Positions 24,201-37,809 of a stretch of 64,000 nt of DNA are shown here, one piece after another. Source of the DNA: Umbilicaria muhlenbergii (taxonomy: Eukaryota > Ascomycota > Lecanoromycetes > Umbilicariales > Umbilicariaceae); contig KK106987.1 in assembly GCA_000611775.1 (NCBI GenBank), positions 1 through 64,000 of the forward strand. The letters run 5' to 3'. The position numbers and the translations under genes are program-made. The notes under the pieces were generated by a model. The model did no database searches, was not told the DNA's origin, and worked only from the letters and a program-made list of their open reading frames with translations. Position 1 is the first letter of the stretch, and each line of letters starts with the position of its first letter.

Positions 24201-25189
24201 CCTCTTCTTGTTAACCCGCGCTCTTTCACTTCTTTCATACTTCACTTGAACATGCTGTGATGAGTTTTAAATCATGCTGTGACTGTATGAAGGCTTAACC
24301 TCAATATGATATGTTTGAATGACTCAGTTTGATGATGAGTGTTCTGAGCTTCATATGATGTTCAACTGAATCAGTTAATGTGAAGTGCAGAAACACCTTT
24401 GCTTGTTGCACTGCTGCAACCTTTTTGCAGGTGCGTGATTATATGACAGCTTCACCTCAGCATTATAGTAACCTGTCATTCAGAGTAGATATATGGCGCT
24501 TGATCTTTGAATTGCTTGACGGCAGCCTGAGCTTTGCATATGATCAAGTGCCATCAAGCCTTTAAGTAATGATCATATGACAGCTTCATCTCAGCAGTGA
24601 AGAGTGCAGAAACACCTTTGCTTCTTGCATTGCTGAAATCTTTTCACTGCTGCTGATGCAGAGCTGAGTACTGCTCAAGCCTCAAGTCAGAGGTTTTCCT
24701 GAGGTTTGTGACTAGATGAAGGCTTCAGCTCAACATGATAATACATCTGAAGTTGTGATTTTCAGCATATTGTGACTGTATGACACTCAATCAGATCAGT
24801 TGATGTGAAACCTTAACATCTTTGCTTGTTGCATTGCTGAAACCTTTTCACTGAAAGATCCGTATGATGTTCTCAAGGTGTGATGACAGTGAGAGGAAGT
24901 CTAATGTCAAGCTTAACTGAGAAGTGATTCTCAGCAAATCATGACTGAATGAAGGCTTCACCTCAACATTATAACATGCCCGCGCAACACAGTCTGATGA
25001 AGTGCATCTCAGGTTGTGTACAGAGCTCAGTCATTCAGACAGGATCCTCAAGTTTAAGGCAATTCTGACTGATGAGATGAAGTGCAGTGAATCTGGCAAG
25101 TTTATTTCAATGAACCCTCAGACTGAATCATACGCACACAACCTTAATTCTGAGCACTAACAAAATATTTCAATGAACATTCATTGAAA
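21206..25189. repeat. Degenerate repeat DNA with dispersed short motifs
   Basis: CpG-poor sequence without genes. It includes diverged 86-bp minisatellite relatives near 21450-21560, a (cat)n/(atc)n microsatellite near 22310-22395, and five diverged copies of a roughly 60-base motif containing ctttgcttgttgcattgctg near 23500, 23680, 24400, 24615 and 24820. Open frames such as 21191-21487 and 22439-22666 are low-complexity by-products. Confidence 0.6.
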
Positions 25190-28100
25190 TTAAGCCTTCT
25201 TGATAGTTCCTCTGCAACATTTCATGCAGGTCCTTGAGGTGATTCATTTATACTCTTGCTTTTTATGCTATCATTACTAGTCCCCTGGCCTCATTCATAG
25301 CCGGGTTGAAATCATAATTGATGTAAAATGATGATACTTCAGTTGTCTCTGTTGCTGCTGAGTTGTATGCTAGCTGAGCTATCAGTAAGAGTTCTACTCA
25401 ATTGATTTGCTGATAATTAATGTAACATCATAGGTATTGTTTCATAATCTGATTAAGCTGTTCAGTCTGTTCATCTGTCTGAGGATGATATGATGTTGAT
25501 AACTTGTGATGAATCCTCAACTGATTCATTAATGACTTTCAGAACTTGAAGGTGAAGAGTTTGTCTCTATCAGAGATTATCTCTTTCAGCAGTTCATGAT
25601 TGACTGCTATAATTTTTAAGAACATATATGTGAGTTCTTCTGCTGATGATGCTTCATTATAAGGTATGAAGTATTCATACTTCATAAGTCTGTTGATGAT
25701 AATTAATATTGAATCATAAACTGCTTTCATCAGAGGTTCTTTCAACTTTGGTAACTTAATCACAAAGTTTAATGTGATACTTGCTCATGATCTTGATGAT
25801 GTCCTTGATGACTTAAGTAAATTGTATGACTTATGTTGATCTGCTTTACTTCTTCAACAGATGTTGCATTTTTAAATGATCTCTTCAACTTTCTTCTTCA
25901 TGTGTGAGAAGTAATAAGTTCTTGTGAAATGTTTCACTGTCTTGTTGATTCCCTGATGATCATGTGTCTTGTTGAAATGACTTTCCTCTATTAGCTTTCA
26001 TTGAAGACTAATAAGAACATAGATCAAGTCTTGAAAAAGTAGTAAACTTTTCTCCTTTTCAAAGCTTTCATGATCTTTAATATTCTGAAGAACTTGCTGT
26101 GCTAACTTATCATTCTTCAATGCTTTTTGAATTTCATTTTTAAAAATGTTATCCTTTATCTATATGATGAGGTTGAATTATCTGTTGAAAGACATGTTCC
26201 CTTGCTCATTCTCTCAGAGGATAACATGACTGATGACTGACTTATCTTGTAAGTAATCAGCTCATCAGCTGAGAGTGTTCACTTTAACATTCTCTGATCT
26301 TTTTTAATAATAAATCCTAAAATTGTACTGTGACAATTCTTTCAATCAATGTACTTGTCTTTGATTTAAGACCTTCATTGTTGTGAAATACAACAGATTT
26401 TTATGATTTAAGTATATCTGAACTTCATGTTTAGGTCCTTCTAGATACACATGTCATTGCTTGAATGTGTCAACAATAGTTAACAGCTCCTTGTCATGTA
26501 TCTTGTAACTCATCTCAACACTTATAAACTTTCTTGAATAAAAAGCTACTGAGTGCAGATGTCTCTTATCATTTAATTGACTGATGCATGTTTTTATAGC
26601 TTCATCTGACGCGTCTGTCTCAAGCGTAATAAGTTTCTCAGGGTTGAAACTCATGAGAATTGATTGAGAAGTGAATCTCTTCTTCAACTCATTGAAGGCT
26701 TTCTGTGCTTCAGATGATCACTCAAATTTCTGATCTTTCTTGATCAACTCTGTTAGAGGTGATGTGATTTTTGAATACTTTTCAATAAACTTTTTATAAA
26801 AGTTCATGAACTCAAGGAAGAACTGTACTTCCTTGACATTTCTCAGTACTGATCATTCAATCACAGATCATATTTTCTCAGAGTTCATTCATAACTCTTC
26901 TGATGTTATGATGAAACTCAGGAAGTGTACTTCCTTGAAATGAAAAAGACTCTTCTCAGACTTTATCTGTAATCCTGCATCTTGAAGTGCTTGTAGGATT
27001 TTATGAACATGCTGAACATGCTGCTCCTTCATTTTGAAGTAGATCAGTATGTCATTGAGGTAAATGATCATGAACTGATTTAAATATTCTCACAGTATGT
27101 TATTAATAAAAGCCTGAAACATTGCTGATGCATTTGTTAATCTGAAAGGCATTATCAGGTACTCATAGAGTCTGAATCTTGTTTGAAACACAGTTTTTCA
27201 TTCATCTCCTTCTTTGATATGAATCTGGTTGAAGGCTCCTGAAATATTGAACTTGATGAATCATTACATTCTCTGAAACTGATCCTGCAGTTCTGAAATG
27301 AGCAGCAAAGGGTAACTGTTCTTGATGATAATATTGTTCAGTGCTCAGTAGTCAACACACAACCTGAGTGAGTCATCTGACTTTGGTACAAACAGTATTA
27401 AATATTCAGCTGAAGATTGTGATTCTCATATGAATCCTTTTTGTAAGTTCTCCTTTAAGTATTCTCATAAAGTGTTTAACTTCTGAGGTGACAATGAGTA
27501 GATAGGTTGCTTCATTGATGTGTAATCTTTCATGATTTTAATTTCATGATCTCATTTTTAATATTTCAGCAAGACGTCCTGATCTTTTACAGCTGTAAAC
27601 AATTCCTTGAAGTCTTTATATTCTTTAAAGATAAATAACTTGATAACAGAGTCTCAGTCATCTTTGACTCATTTACTTCATAATACCTTTGCATCAGGAT
27701 TTTTCAGTTCCTCATGCATGTCTTCTGCTGACATAGTGAAGATCTTCACACCTTCAGGTGAGTTCAGGACTGAATATAATTTATTTAAATTACTGCTCTT
27801 AACAAAGTATATCTCATTTTCAGCTCAATCAATCATTGAATTGATCACTCAGAGTCATGATATTCTCAGGATTATATTACTTCCTGGTTGCTTCATGATG
27901 TTAAATTGAATCTTTTCTCAATGTTGACTTAAACACATAAGTGTAGAAACCGTCTCTCAGTTTACTCATTCATCATTATGTTTCATAAAGGTCTCATTAA
28001 ACCCTTGAAGTTTAAAGAGATTCTGCTTCACCTGTGTCTGAATTGCATGTTTCACAACAAATCTTGAGTTCATGAAGTTCTCTGTGCAGCTGCTGTCTAT

Positions 28101-30352
28101 TAGCAGTCAAGCTGACTGATCATTGACTTTAACTTAAACATGAAAGTTACTCATGTCTTCTTGTGCTGCAGTGGTGAACTCTTGTTGTCATTCACTGCTC
28201 AGAGACTTTAAAGTAAATGTCTCTGAGAGCCTCTGACCTGAAGGGCCTTCTAGTTTTTTGAACTAAAAGAGGAGAAACTTAAGTTCTTTTCTACATACTC
28301 AAAGTCTTCTGAATTCACTTTCTGAGCTGAATGCTTGTTCATATCTCTTTTTGAGTATTCACTTCAGAGTTTTCATACTTTCATATGAAGTTCTCATGAG
28401 ATATGTGCTCTGTCAGAGGTAACATATCCTCCTTTGATGATGAACTGAGAACCTTTCAGAGGTGTCTCCCTGATTATATCTTGATAATTGATTTCCTCAT
28501 GATTTTGATTCTGTGTAAATGTGTCTTGAATGATGTAAAGAATTTAATTCTTTATCTCTTTTACCTGTTTCACATACTCCTCTTTCTTGCTGAGGGCATT
28601 GAGTATTTCAGTGTACATTTGAATTCACCTTTCTTCATGAGTAGTTAATCATTTGTTATTATTTTCTTTCATAAGCTCTCCTGAGCTGTCAGAAGTCACT
28701 ACTTTCATGAAGTCTTCCTCTTCATTAAATGAGGGTATTGTATCATCACTGTCAACATAGTTGCCTTTCTGGCTGAATTCCTCTTGCTTGACTTGATGTC
28801 TCTCCACGTCTGCAATGAGGTCTCAGCATGAGGTTGCAGCATATTCTTTTACTTTCTTTGATTGACATGAAAATCACTCAGAGTCATCTTTGTCACTTCA
28901 GTGAACTGTACAGCTGTCATCATAACAAGCTGTTCAAGACATAACATTGTGCTGAACTGATTCTTTCAGTATTGACTTTTTTAACACAGCAGCATATGTC
29001 TTCTTCTTTGATGAAAAAGCTTTTATTGAGATTTAACAATTGCATGTGAAATGTCCTGACTTCTCACAGTTATAACAATTTCCTTTGACTCTGATGTTCT
29101 TTGATACTTGCTTGATCCCCCTCTGAAATCAATTCCTATGAAACATCACATTGATTTCCATCAGCTGAGGGTCATAATAGGGTTAATTGTTATACTGAGT
29201 GCTTTCATGAGGCTTGTTTGCCTTTGGTGATACATAGTTTTTCTGGCTTTTTTTCATAGATCTTTTGTACACGCGGTTGTTGATGATGACTGACTTTTCA
29301 ATCATTTTGATTAAGGTACTTGATCACTCTGATTGAGAGATCTCATCCTTGATGAAGTCCTTCAAGCCTTTATAGTATTGCACAGTTAAGGCAGTGTCAT
29401 CTCAATTCATATACACAGCATGTCTCTGAAAGTTGACTGTGTACATCATAACAACTCCTTTCTACATAATGTTGCAGATTTCACACTTCACAGTTTTTTT
29501 CTGATTAATAATTTTAAACATAATTCTTATCTGCTTCTTGAACTCCTTTAAATTGAAGAAGATTTCATTCATCTCATCATCATGATCCTTCTTCTCATTT
29601 TTCATATAATCTCAGAGGGTCAGCTCAAATCAATTGAAGACATCAGACTTCAGATAAAAAGATGCATACAACATCTTGTTGACTTCCTTCTTGAACATGA
29701 TATGATTGAGATAAATGTAAGTATCAAGCTGAGTGAAGAATGAACTCAACATTCTTTGTTCTCTTAAGAACTTGTCTGATGATGAGATCTTGATCTTCAT
29801 CCCTGATGATGTCAGACTTTCAATGACTGATAAGTCATGACTGAAAGTTGTCATCTTTTCAAGAGACTCTTGAGTCACAGTTCATTTCATGACTGATATT
29901 TTAATGATGATGCTCAAAGTGTAACAGGTGATGTCGTAGTGATGAAGATAATATAATCATTCAATGAATTATATCAATGTTCATCTAATCACAGCACTTG
30001 ATTCAATGAACTACTGATCACATGTAGACTTGAATAGACTGAGAGGTGATAAACTTATGAGATTGCATTCAATACATGAGTTGAGCATGAGCTCTTAACT
30101 ATGAATCTACCTGTGATTATATAATACTTTAGAAGACTCATGTATGACTGTACTGCTTTACATGTGTAACTTCACTGCTCAGGGTGCTCATGCCCTGAGC
30201 ATCATGAGCAGTCAGGTGCTCAAGGTGCTCATGCTCTGAGCATCATGAGCAGTTGAGTGCTCAAGGTGCTCATATCTTGAGCATCATGAGCAGTATCACA
30301 TGTACGCCTGCTATGCATACCAACCAGGTACCATCTAGTGAGAGGTGTAACA
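25190..30352 (-). mobile_element. Decayed, truncated Ty3/gypsy element B
   Basis: A minus-strand relative of element A. Parts in element order: LTR 29920-30352, gag segment about 29630-29880, zinc-knuckle-like segment near 29.06 kb, reverse transcriptase about 27.5-26.8 kb, RNase H about 26.69-26.45 kb, integrase core about 25.76-25.54 kb. Similarity to element A ends near 25190, and no LTR is seen on that side. It is broken, with many interruptions. Its CpG loss looks slightly milder than in element A. Confidence 0.75.
29920..30352 (-). repeat. LTR of element B with internal 46-base repeats
   Basis: Begins tgtaacaggtgatgtcg and ends gagaggtgtaaca. It contains about three tandem copies of a roughly 46-base unit around gtgctcatg...gagcatcatgagcag at 30184-30295, which are shorter or absent in the LTRs of element A. 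Confidence 0.65.
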
Positions 30353-33300
30353 CAGAGGCAGCAGAATGATGAGCAGAGCAAGCAGCAACATGATTATCAA
30401 TGATACAAGTCACAAGATTTATGAAAGAGAGATATAACATGAATCAACTGTCACTCATAATACATACTTCATTTTCAGCTCAAGGCACCTGAGTACAGTT
30501 GATTGAACTGAACTCAGAACAATCATCTTATGAAGTAAATAACATGTACTCAGTTAATGCAGTCATCTCAGCAATGACTTTCAACACAGTACTCATCACT
30601 GAGAAGTGAAGTAGAAGTGTGAAAACACAATTGATTGATGAGCCTGAATCAAAACACTTTCTTCAACATGCAGGGGTGCTAGGACCTTCAAAAGAGAAAC
30701 AGATAAAAAAGCCTCACAAGTCAACAAGCTCACTTAAGACATGAATGATGAAGAATCAGAAGCCCTTTGATTCAATGACAACTCTTCAAGATACCCTGAT
30801 GAAGGAAATTACATGAGGAGATCTCACTACTCTGATTTTAAGAGCATCAGCATTCATCATAAAATCACTCATACACAGTCAAGAACTGAAGAAGCCTCAG
30901 GCATCAGAGATGAATATGACAGAAATCCTGAGGTCAACAGTTTCAACAGCAGCAAGTGTTAACAAGTCATGCTCAGTGATGTTCACTCAGAGCATTGTTA
31001 TGACATTGAATGTTAAGAAATTCATGATCAAGAAGGTTCTGCTGAATAGTGAATTTAACTTAAACCTCATTTCTGAACTCACTGTTCAGGAGTTGAAGTT
31101 AATCTCATATTAAGTCATGAGAGTTATCATGTCTGTTGCAGATGACGCAGGCCAAAATCTTTCATTGAAAGTCACATTTAACTTTATGATTGAGGGTTAC
31201 ATGATTATGATGAGTGCAGCAGTAGTGTTAATTAACTGTGCTTATTCAATAATCCTGAGAACCTCATGGCTAATTAAGATGAGAGTGAAGACTAATTTCT
31301 GAATGAACACATTCATCATTAAGGACAAAGATAACTGAAAAATAATGTTATGAAATGAAGTTCCTGAGGAATTTGTCTCAGCAAAGAAGACAGAAGCCAT
31401 CAAATCAGATCATTATTTGCAAGAGGTCAGTTCAGGTGAATCAGAAGAGAAAACAGATGAGTATTATGCTCAAAAAGAAGATCAAGTCTATTAAAAGGAA
31501 GAGAACACTTCAGAAGATAACTCAGAGAAAGAAGAAGAAGAGGATATCTCAGCTTGTTACTCAAATGCTAAAAAATCATGATCAATCAGGAAGTTGAATT
31601 AAATAATAAATCATCAATTGAGGAAGGTGACCTTTGTGAACTTGTTAAAAGATCAACACTCATAGAAGGCCTGACTTCTATGAGTGTCACTAATGAGTCA
31701 GAAGGGACGTTCAGGGGTCAGAGAACAGTAGCAAAGAATATTAAGTGAAAAAGAATCTGAAAGCAGAATAAGAGAAAAGGACTAAAAGTGCTGACAGTAA
31801 GAAGTGAGTCAATACTCAGCAGTTTCAAAAGCATTCAAGAAGTACACTCACTGAATAAAGTCAGCAAGAGGCATCAGACAAGAGTAATAAAAAGATTAAA
31901 GAATTAATCTCAAGAACTACCAATCATAACAGTAATGACTGCAGTCAGAGCATTGAAGGAGAAATGAACATGATTAAAAAAGAAGAAGCTGCTCTCAGAG
32001 AAATGATCAGATGAGAAAGTGATTCAAGAGAAATATGCATTTAAAAAGAATAAGTTAAGGTTTTTAACAAAGAACAGATCAGTGCATCATCAGTGTGAAT
32101 TATTTACAGTCAGCACTACCATGATTGAAACTTGATGAAGGATGATGAAAAACTCTGAGGTAACCTTAAAGAAGGCAGCAAGCATGATGAAAGAAATTCT
32201 GCAAGTCAAGTGATTACTGTTTACATGAAAAGAAGTCTTTTGCACAAACATCAAGCAAATGTCAGTGACAACATTAATTACTCATCAGATACTCACCTAT
32301 GTCAACATGAGATTAAGATACACAAACATTCAGCTCTTTATCAATGAAGAAGTAAAGTGACAGCAGGACAACATTTCACAGCTCATAAAAACTGAAATAA
32401 TTACACAGTGTGAATCACCCTGATCTGTGAAAGCATGGTTTGTTCAGAAAGAAAACAGCTCACTTTGCATGATTCATCAATTTTATGCACTCAATGATGC
32501 AACAATTAAATTGAACTATCTCATGAAGAGGATTGAACTGATAATACAACAGATATCTCAACTCTGCGTTAAAGTCATGTTTCAGGTAAACGCTTTGAAT
32601 GAATATTAAGTCATATCAGTGTCAGAAGAACAAGCGTACAAAATTACTTTTCAGAGCATTATGAGATAGATGTGCTACCTCTGAATGAAACAGAGCTTGA
32701 CTGATGAATCAGAGACTTACACTAGGATGAAAGACCTGTTTACAGGTCAAATCTCAGAGTCAGATAATGAGTCAGCCTTATGCAATGCTTTCCCTGAGAA
32801 GACTGTATTCATGAATTTCCTTAATGATGACATGAGAGGTGACTGTTCATTTCAAGTGATACATGACTTTCTACACCTTCACTATTTTCCCTGGCTAATG
32901 TGGGTGAAATTGACCCTCAACTCAAAGAAGTGCAAGTTCTTTGTGTATGAGATCACAATGTTAAGATACAGGAAAACAAAAGATGATATTCATCTTTTCA
33001 TCAATAAAGTGAAAGTTATTCATGATTACTCAACCTTGATTGATGAAGAAAGTTTAAACACGTTCTTAATGATGCTCTCATACTTGAGAGATATGATCTC
33101 AGGGAGGGCTGATCTAATGATGATCATGAAAGAGGCCATTCAATATGAGACTACTGAGTATCAAGTCAACAGTCAGAAGTGAACAGTCAAGAGAGTGATA
33201 ACATTCAACTGAGGAGAGGAGCAGCAGTCTGCATTTAAAGCAGTTAAACATGTGATAATGAACAATTACATTACAGGCAGCAATTCAAATTTACAGTATC

Positions 33301-35885
33301 ATTTGTTAATAAATGCCTTTAAGTATGAGATTGAGGGCTGATTATTTCAAATTCTTATGATTTTACCTGAGACAGTTTCAAGTGACCTGACAGTTACACT
33401 GAAGAAGACTGTTATGTTCTTGTCATTTAAACTGCAAGATCAGGAAATGAGATATCACATCATGAAGAAGAAAGCTCTAGCAGTGATAAAATGTTTAAAA
33501 GATGTTCAGTGGCTAATCTTGAGATCTGCATTCTCAATGAAATTGTACACTGACCATCAGGCTTTGGTGACAGTGTTACAGGAAGATGATGCTCAATGCT
33601 GAATTATGAGATGACAAGCTCATCTATCAGAATATGATCTGAAGATTAAGTATATACTGAGGAAAGAACTATGAATCACAGATGATCTATTCAGGTGTGA
33701 GAAATACTGAAGGAAATAATCAGCAGAATCAATGCTACTCAGCTTATCATGTTTTGCAGCATTGATGAATCTTAATGAGAAGGTAGAAGAACTGCTGACT
33801 GTAACAAAAGTAACTGAAAAACAGAGAGAGAGAGAATCAGTGAAGAAGGTAAAGTTAAAATTAATCACTTCAATAACAGCTTCATCAGCTAGCATAAAGA
33901 AATGAACAGAGTGAATAACTGACTCATGATATGATGACATAATGATATATAAGCTTACAGGACAGGTACCTGAGGATCATGAAAAAATTTACCTTCAAAG
34001 TATTAAGAAGAAATTAAATAAGTACATCTTAATAAACATCAACTCACCTGCACTGAGTTTTCAGGAGAGATCAAGCCAAATCAGCTGATACTGCAAACAA
34101 ACAGAGGTAAGGGAAATTCTGAAACTACTGCATGAGATACATGAGCATTTCATGAAACAGATCACCCTCAAACATGCAGTGAAAAGACTTTATTGACTGA
34201 ATTGAGCTGCTGATATCTTTAAGTACTGTTGATCTTGTCTTAATTATCAACTATTAGGACCTCTTAAGTCTTTAAAGGAATTGTTATCAATTGTACATCT
34301 ACAACTTATGAACATGATGAGAATCAACTTCATTGAGCTCTTCAGATCAATCACAGTCAGTGAAGCTCAATACATTATCATCATTGTAAACTACATGACA
34401 AGATTCCTCTGAGCTCAGGCAGTCCCCTCAGCGACATCAGCAAATATATTAAAATTCATAAAATGAATCATTAAATACTTTAAGTGACCAAGGGCCTTCT
34501 ACTCTGACAATGATTCACACTTCACTGAAGGAATCTTTCTTAAAATGTTGAAGACAATGAAGATCAAGCACTTTCTGACTTTAATTCAGCACTCATCATC
34601 AGTAGGCCTAATGAAAAGATATGTGCAGATCATGCTGACTGACTTACAAGCAGCTTTACAAGCTTCAGGAGAATTCATCCTCATGTGAAATTATTTTCTA
34701 AAAGAAGTGATAAACACAGCAAACACCTGAATGATCAAGATGTTTGAATACACGTCAGCACAGTTGTTATTAAGTTACTCACTTAAATACTTCAAGGACC
34801 TGTCATTCATTGAAGAGAAGATTCAGACTGAGTCCTTGACAAAATTAATAATCAAAGAGAATTTAGAAGACTGAAGCTTGAAAGGCTGAATGTACTTCAT
34901 GAGATTAACAGCACTGAATGAGAGATGAGACATAACTGCAGCTAGAAGAACAGAACAAGTGAAGGCAACAGAGGAGAGAACTGCTCAAGAGAGGATTTAA
35001 ACAGAGCCTCAGAAGAGGAACTTAATGTTATTAAGAAGATTAACATTGACAACTCAACAGAGCAGGAAATTAAAACCTCAATGAGAGAGGCTTTACCTCT
35101 TAAAAGAAGTTATTCATCATGATCAGTTCAGATGATTATACGCTCTTCATGAAGAAAAGGCAGTGAGAAAGTATCATCTTAATGACATGAAGATGTTCAT
35201 ATCCTGAGTGAAACATAATCAGTCAGATGAGAGTTTCTGAGGGTTGAATCAAGTTGCAAAGGACGTGAAGGATGAGTTGAAAAGATTAATCATTAAAAAA
35301 GATCAAGAGGTGAAACAGAAGGAAGTCACCTGTAACACACAAGCTCCTCTTGATGAATCATGATGAATCAATTTCATCAATTACCTGGAAGAAGACTTGA
35401 AGGAACAGGATTCAGCTTACTGAGCATGACATGTGATGAACATTGATTCACTCACGTAGTGCTACCTGTAATGAATAGAAAGGCACAGCAACAAGGGCTG
35501 TGTCATGAGAAGAACAGGAAGGGAATATGAACAGTTAACAGAATAACATTCAGAGATTCAGCACTCATCAGCAACAAACTGAATGATTAGTAGAACATCA
35601 TTACATGATCAGTTTAAGAGGAAGGTTAATGAGAGAGGAGGCTTACAGTTACTGTTACCTGTATGAATTTTGCTCTGATTCAAAAACCCTGCTGACAGTT
35701 CAGATCAAGAGTGGATAGCATTGTCTTTAAAAGAGCTTTAAACAGTGAAAGAAGTCTTTATGCTCAAGGAGACTCATCTCACTGTGTAGAGGAAACAGCT
35801 ACAGCACTGAGCTTTACAACACTCAAATGCAGGATTCAACAACACTGCTAGAAGATCTTGAAAGGCTCTTTTGAGGAGGAGCTCA
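30353..35885 (+). mobile_element. Decayed Ty3/gypsy element C (different lineage)
   Basis: A plus-strand element with protease-like sequence near 30.9-31.1 kb, reverse transcriptase about 32.4-33.2 kb (VKAWFVQKENSS-type start), RNase H about 33.36-33.6 kb (LYTDHQALVTVL) and integrase about 34.1-34.9 kb, followed by a basic region that could be a chromodomain-like tail. LTRs were not delimited. It is broken many times over, CpG-poor and old. Its RNase H region differs from that of elements A and B, so it is a separate family. Confidence 0.7.
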
Positions 35886-36643
35886 CAGCATTTTTTTGAC
35901 AGTACTATCTTCTGAGGTCTATGAGCAGTGTTTATTTGCTTTATGGCGACTCTCCTTGCTTGCTATTTGATCTTTCGATGGTAGCCTTTAGGGATGGGCT
36001 TCGGGGTTGCTTGCTATTTGATCGTTCGATGGTAGCCTTTAGGGATGGGCTTCGGGGTTGCTTGTTTGTTGACTTCAATGGTAGTCTTCAGGCAAAAGGA
36101 GAGGAAGGGGGACTTCTGTGGTGCTATTACATAACACACCCCTACATATCCACTGCGAGCAGCAGTCTCTCTTAGCTTAGCATCCTACTAGCACAGCCAA
36201 TCTACTCCTTGCTCTGAGCTCTACCGGTCTATAGTCACAGCGATAATTTGGCGATGGATCTAGAGCGGGGCCATGACGTCATTCGCGGGTATCAAATCAT
36301 TGCTGATGGCTTTATCGATAACAAAGTGACTTCATCCGCAAAGTCCAAGCATGTAGAAGATGTTTCGATGGAGACTTGATACGGGATAAACATACAGCAG
36401 TTTCTAGCCTGTCTTCGAGGTTGTTAAAAAGTCGAAGGATGGCCACTACAGAGGCAAACCATGTTGACTTGGCAACGCGATACTCGCGCCTGGCTTGGGA
36501 TCGAATTTGATACCAGTTGTGGCTTTTCCACTTCCTCTAAATTAATCATCAGATTTCTCTCACTAGCGGCACCAGCCTTGAGTTCCTGAGTCGTTGTATC
36601 GATCCAACTCTTCTCCATTTAATTATAAGTAGTCATTCCATCG
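35886..36643. other. Island boundary and 5' flank of the aldo-keto reductase gene
   Basis: Base composition switches here from CpG-poor repeat DNA to ordinary gene-type DNA. No gene is supported. Open frames on either strand (35921-36175, 36424-36618) lack domains. A first exon of the downstream reductase may lie here. Confidence 0.4.
35955..36075 (+). repeat. 51-bp tandem repeat at the island edge
   Basis: Two near-identical copies of a 51-base unit (ttgcttgctatttgat ... gggatgggcttcgggg) start near 35955 and 36006, with a diverged third start near 36057. They lie about 70 bases into the GC-balanced DNA beyond the repeat island. The local open frame is a by-product. Confidence 0.8.
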
Positions 36644-37809
36644 TTGCTACAATATAAACTAAATACGGCCCAACCGCGACTTGTCTTCGGGGCTATGACA
36701 GTCGGTTCGAGTTTTACCACTGTGGAGGAAGTCACCTCTCTTTTGAAAGTGCTAAAGAACCTCGGGATCAAATACATAGATACAGCGCCTGTCTATCCAA
36801 TTCAGAGCGCAGGCCTCTGCGAGCCCTTACTTGGCAAAGCAAACGTTCTTGAGAATGGCTTTACCATCGATACAAAGGTCGACGTCACTGGGCCTATCAA
36901 AGGGTCGTTGAAAGAAGGCGCCATCGATGCTAGTCTGAAGAAGAGTCTTGAAAGCTTAGGCGTTCCCAAGGTGCGTGGAAGTCGTCGACCTTGTAGGAAC
37001 GCTTTACTTAGTGGCGGTTTAGCTCGACGTGTACTACGCCCATTTTCCTGATCCCGAGACGCCAATGGAAGAGACTGCCGCAGCTTTCGACAAGCATCAT
37101 CGAAGCGGAGCCTTTAACAAAGTAAACACGATCAATATACTTGAGTTGGCCCAAGCACTAACATACTGAGTAGCTCGGAATTTCAAACTTCTCTACGAAG
37201 CAAACACAGGAATATCTGGAAGTATGCGAAAAGAAGGGCTACGTAAAGCCAGCCGTCTACCAAGGAGCTTACAATGCCATCACGCGCCTTGCCGAGGAGA
37301 ACCTATTTCCCCTACTCCGACAGCACGGTATGTCATTTGCGGCATTTAGGTAAGCGTACAAAGCGTACTCTCAAGAGCGGCATCTTGATCTTCCACAATA
37401 CTACTAACACATACCATACAGTCCGCTTGCCGGCGGCTTTCTAACCGGTCACGTATCCCTCAACGCCGATCTCAAAGGCACGCGGTACGAAGAGACCAAC
37501 AAATTCGGCAACAGGTTCCGAGCCATCTACGACAAGCCCGAGTTACACGCCGCAGTGCGAGAGCTGCACTCGGTGTGCCAATCCAACAACGTCACTCTGG
37601 CCGAAGTAACTCTGCGGTGGCTGGCATATCACTCCAAATTAGGCCAAGAAGATGCCATCATTCTCGGAGCGACCAAGACGTCTCAGGTCGAGAGTAATGT
37701 CAAGGATATCAACCAGGGCCCGTTGTCAGAGGAGTTGTTGCAGTCCGTGGAGAAAGTGGGGGCTGTGTCTCTGGAAATGATGCGAGGTTCTCCGTACGGG
37801 CCAGACTGA
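36644..37809 (+). CDS. Aldo-keto reductase, AKR7/aflatoxin-aldehyde-reductase type
   Basis: Four exons: 36644-36970, 37023-37121, 37174-37349 and 37422-37809, joined by GTGCGT, GTAAAC and GTAAGC donors, with CTAAC before the last acceptors. The roughly 329-residue product has the AKR tetrad in order: Asp46 and Tyr51 (KYIDTAPVYP), Lys78 (IDTKVD) and His116 (YYAHFPD). It also has LGISNF, FSPLAGGFLTG across the last intron, and a C-terminal RGSPYGPD. AKR7-like enzymes reduce aldehydes and ketones with NADPH in the cytosol. The frame has no ATG before 36695 and opens only at 36629, so a short 5' exon is probably missing from this model, or translation starts at 36695 and loses the first strand. 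Confidence 0.85.
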
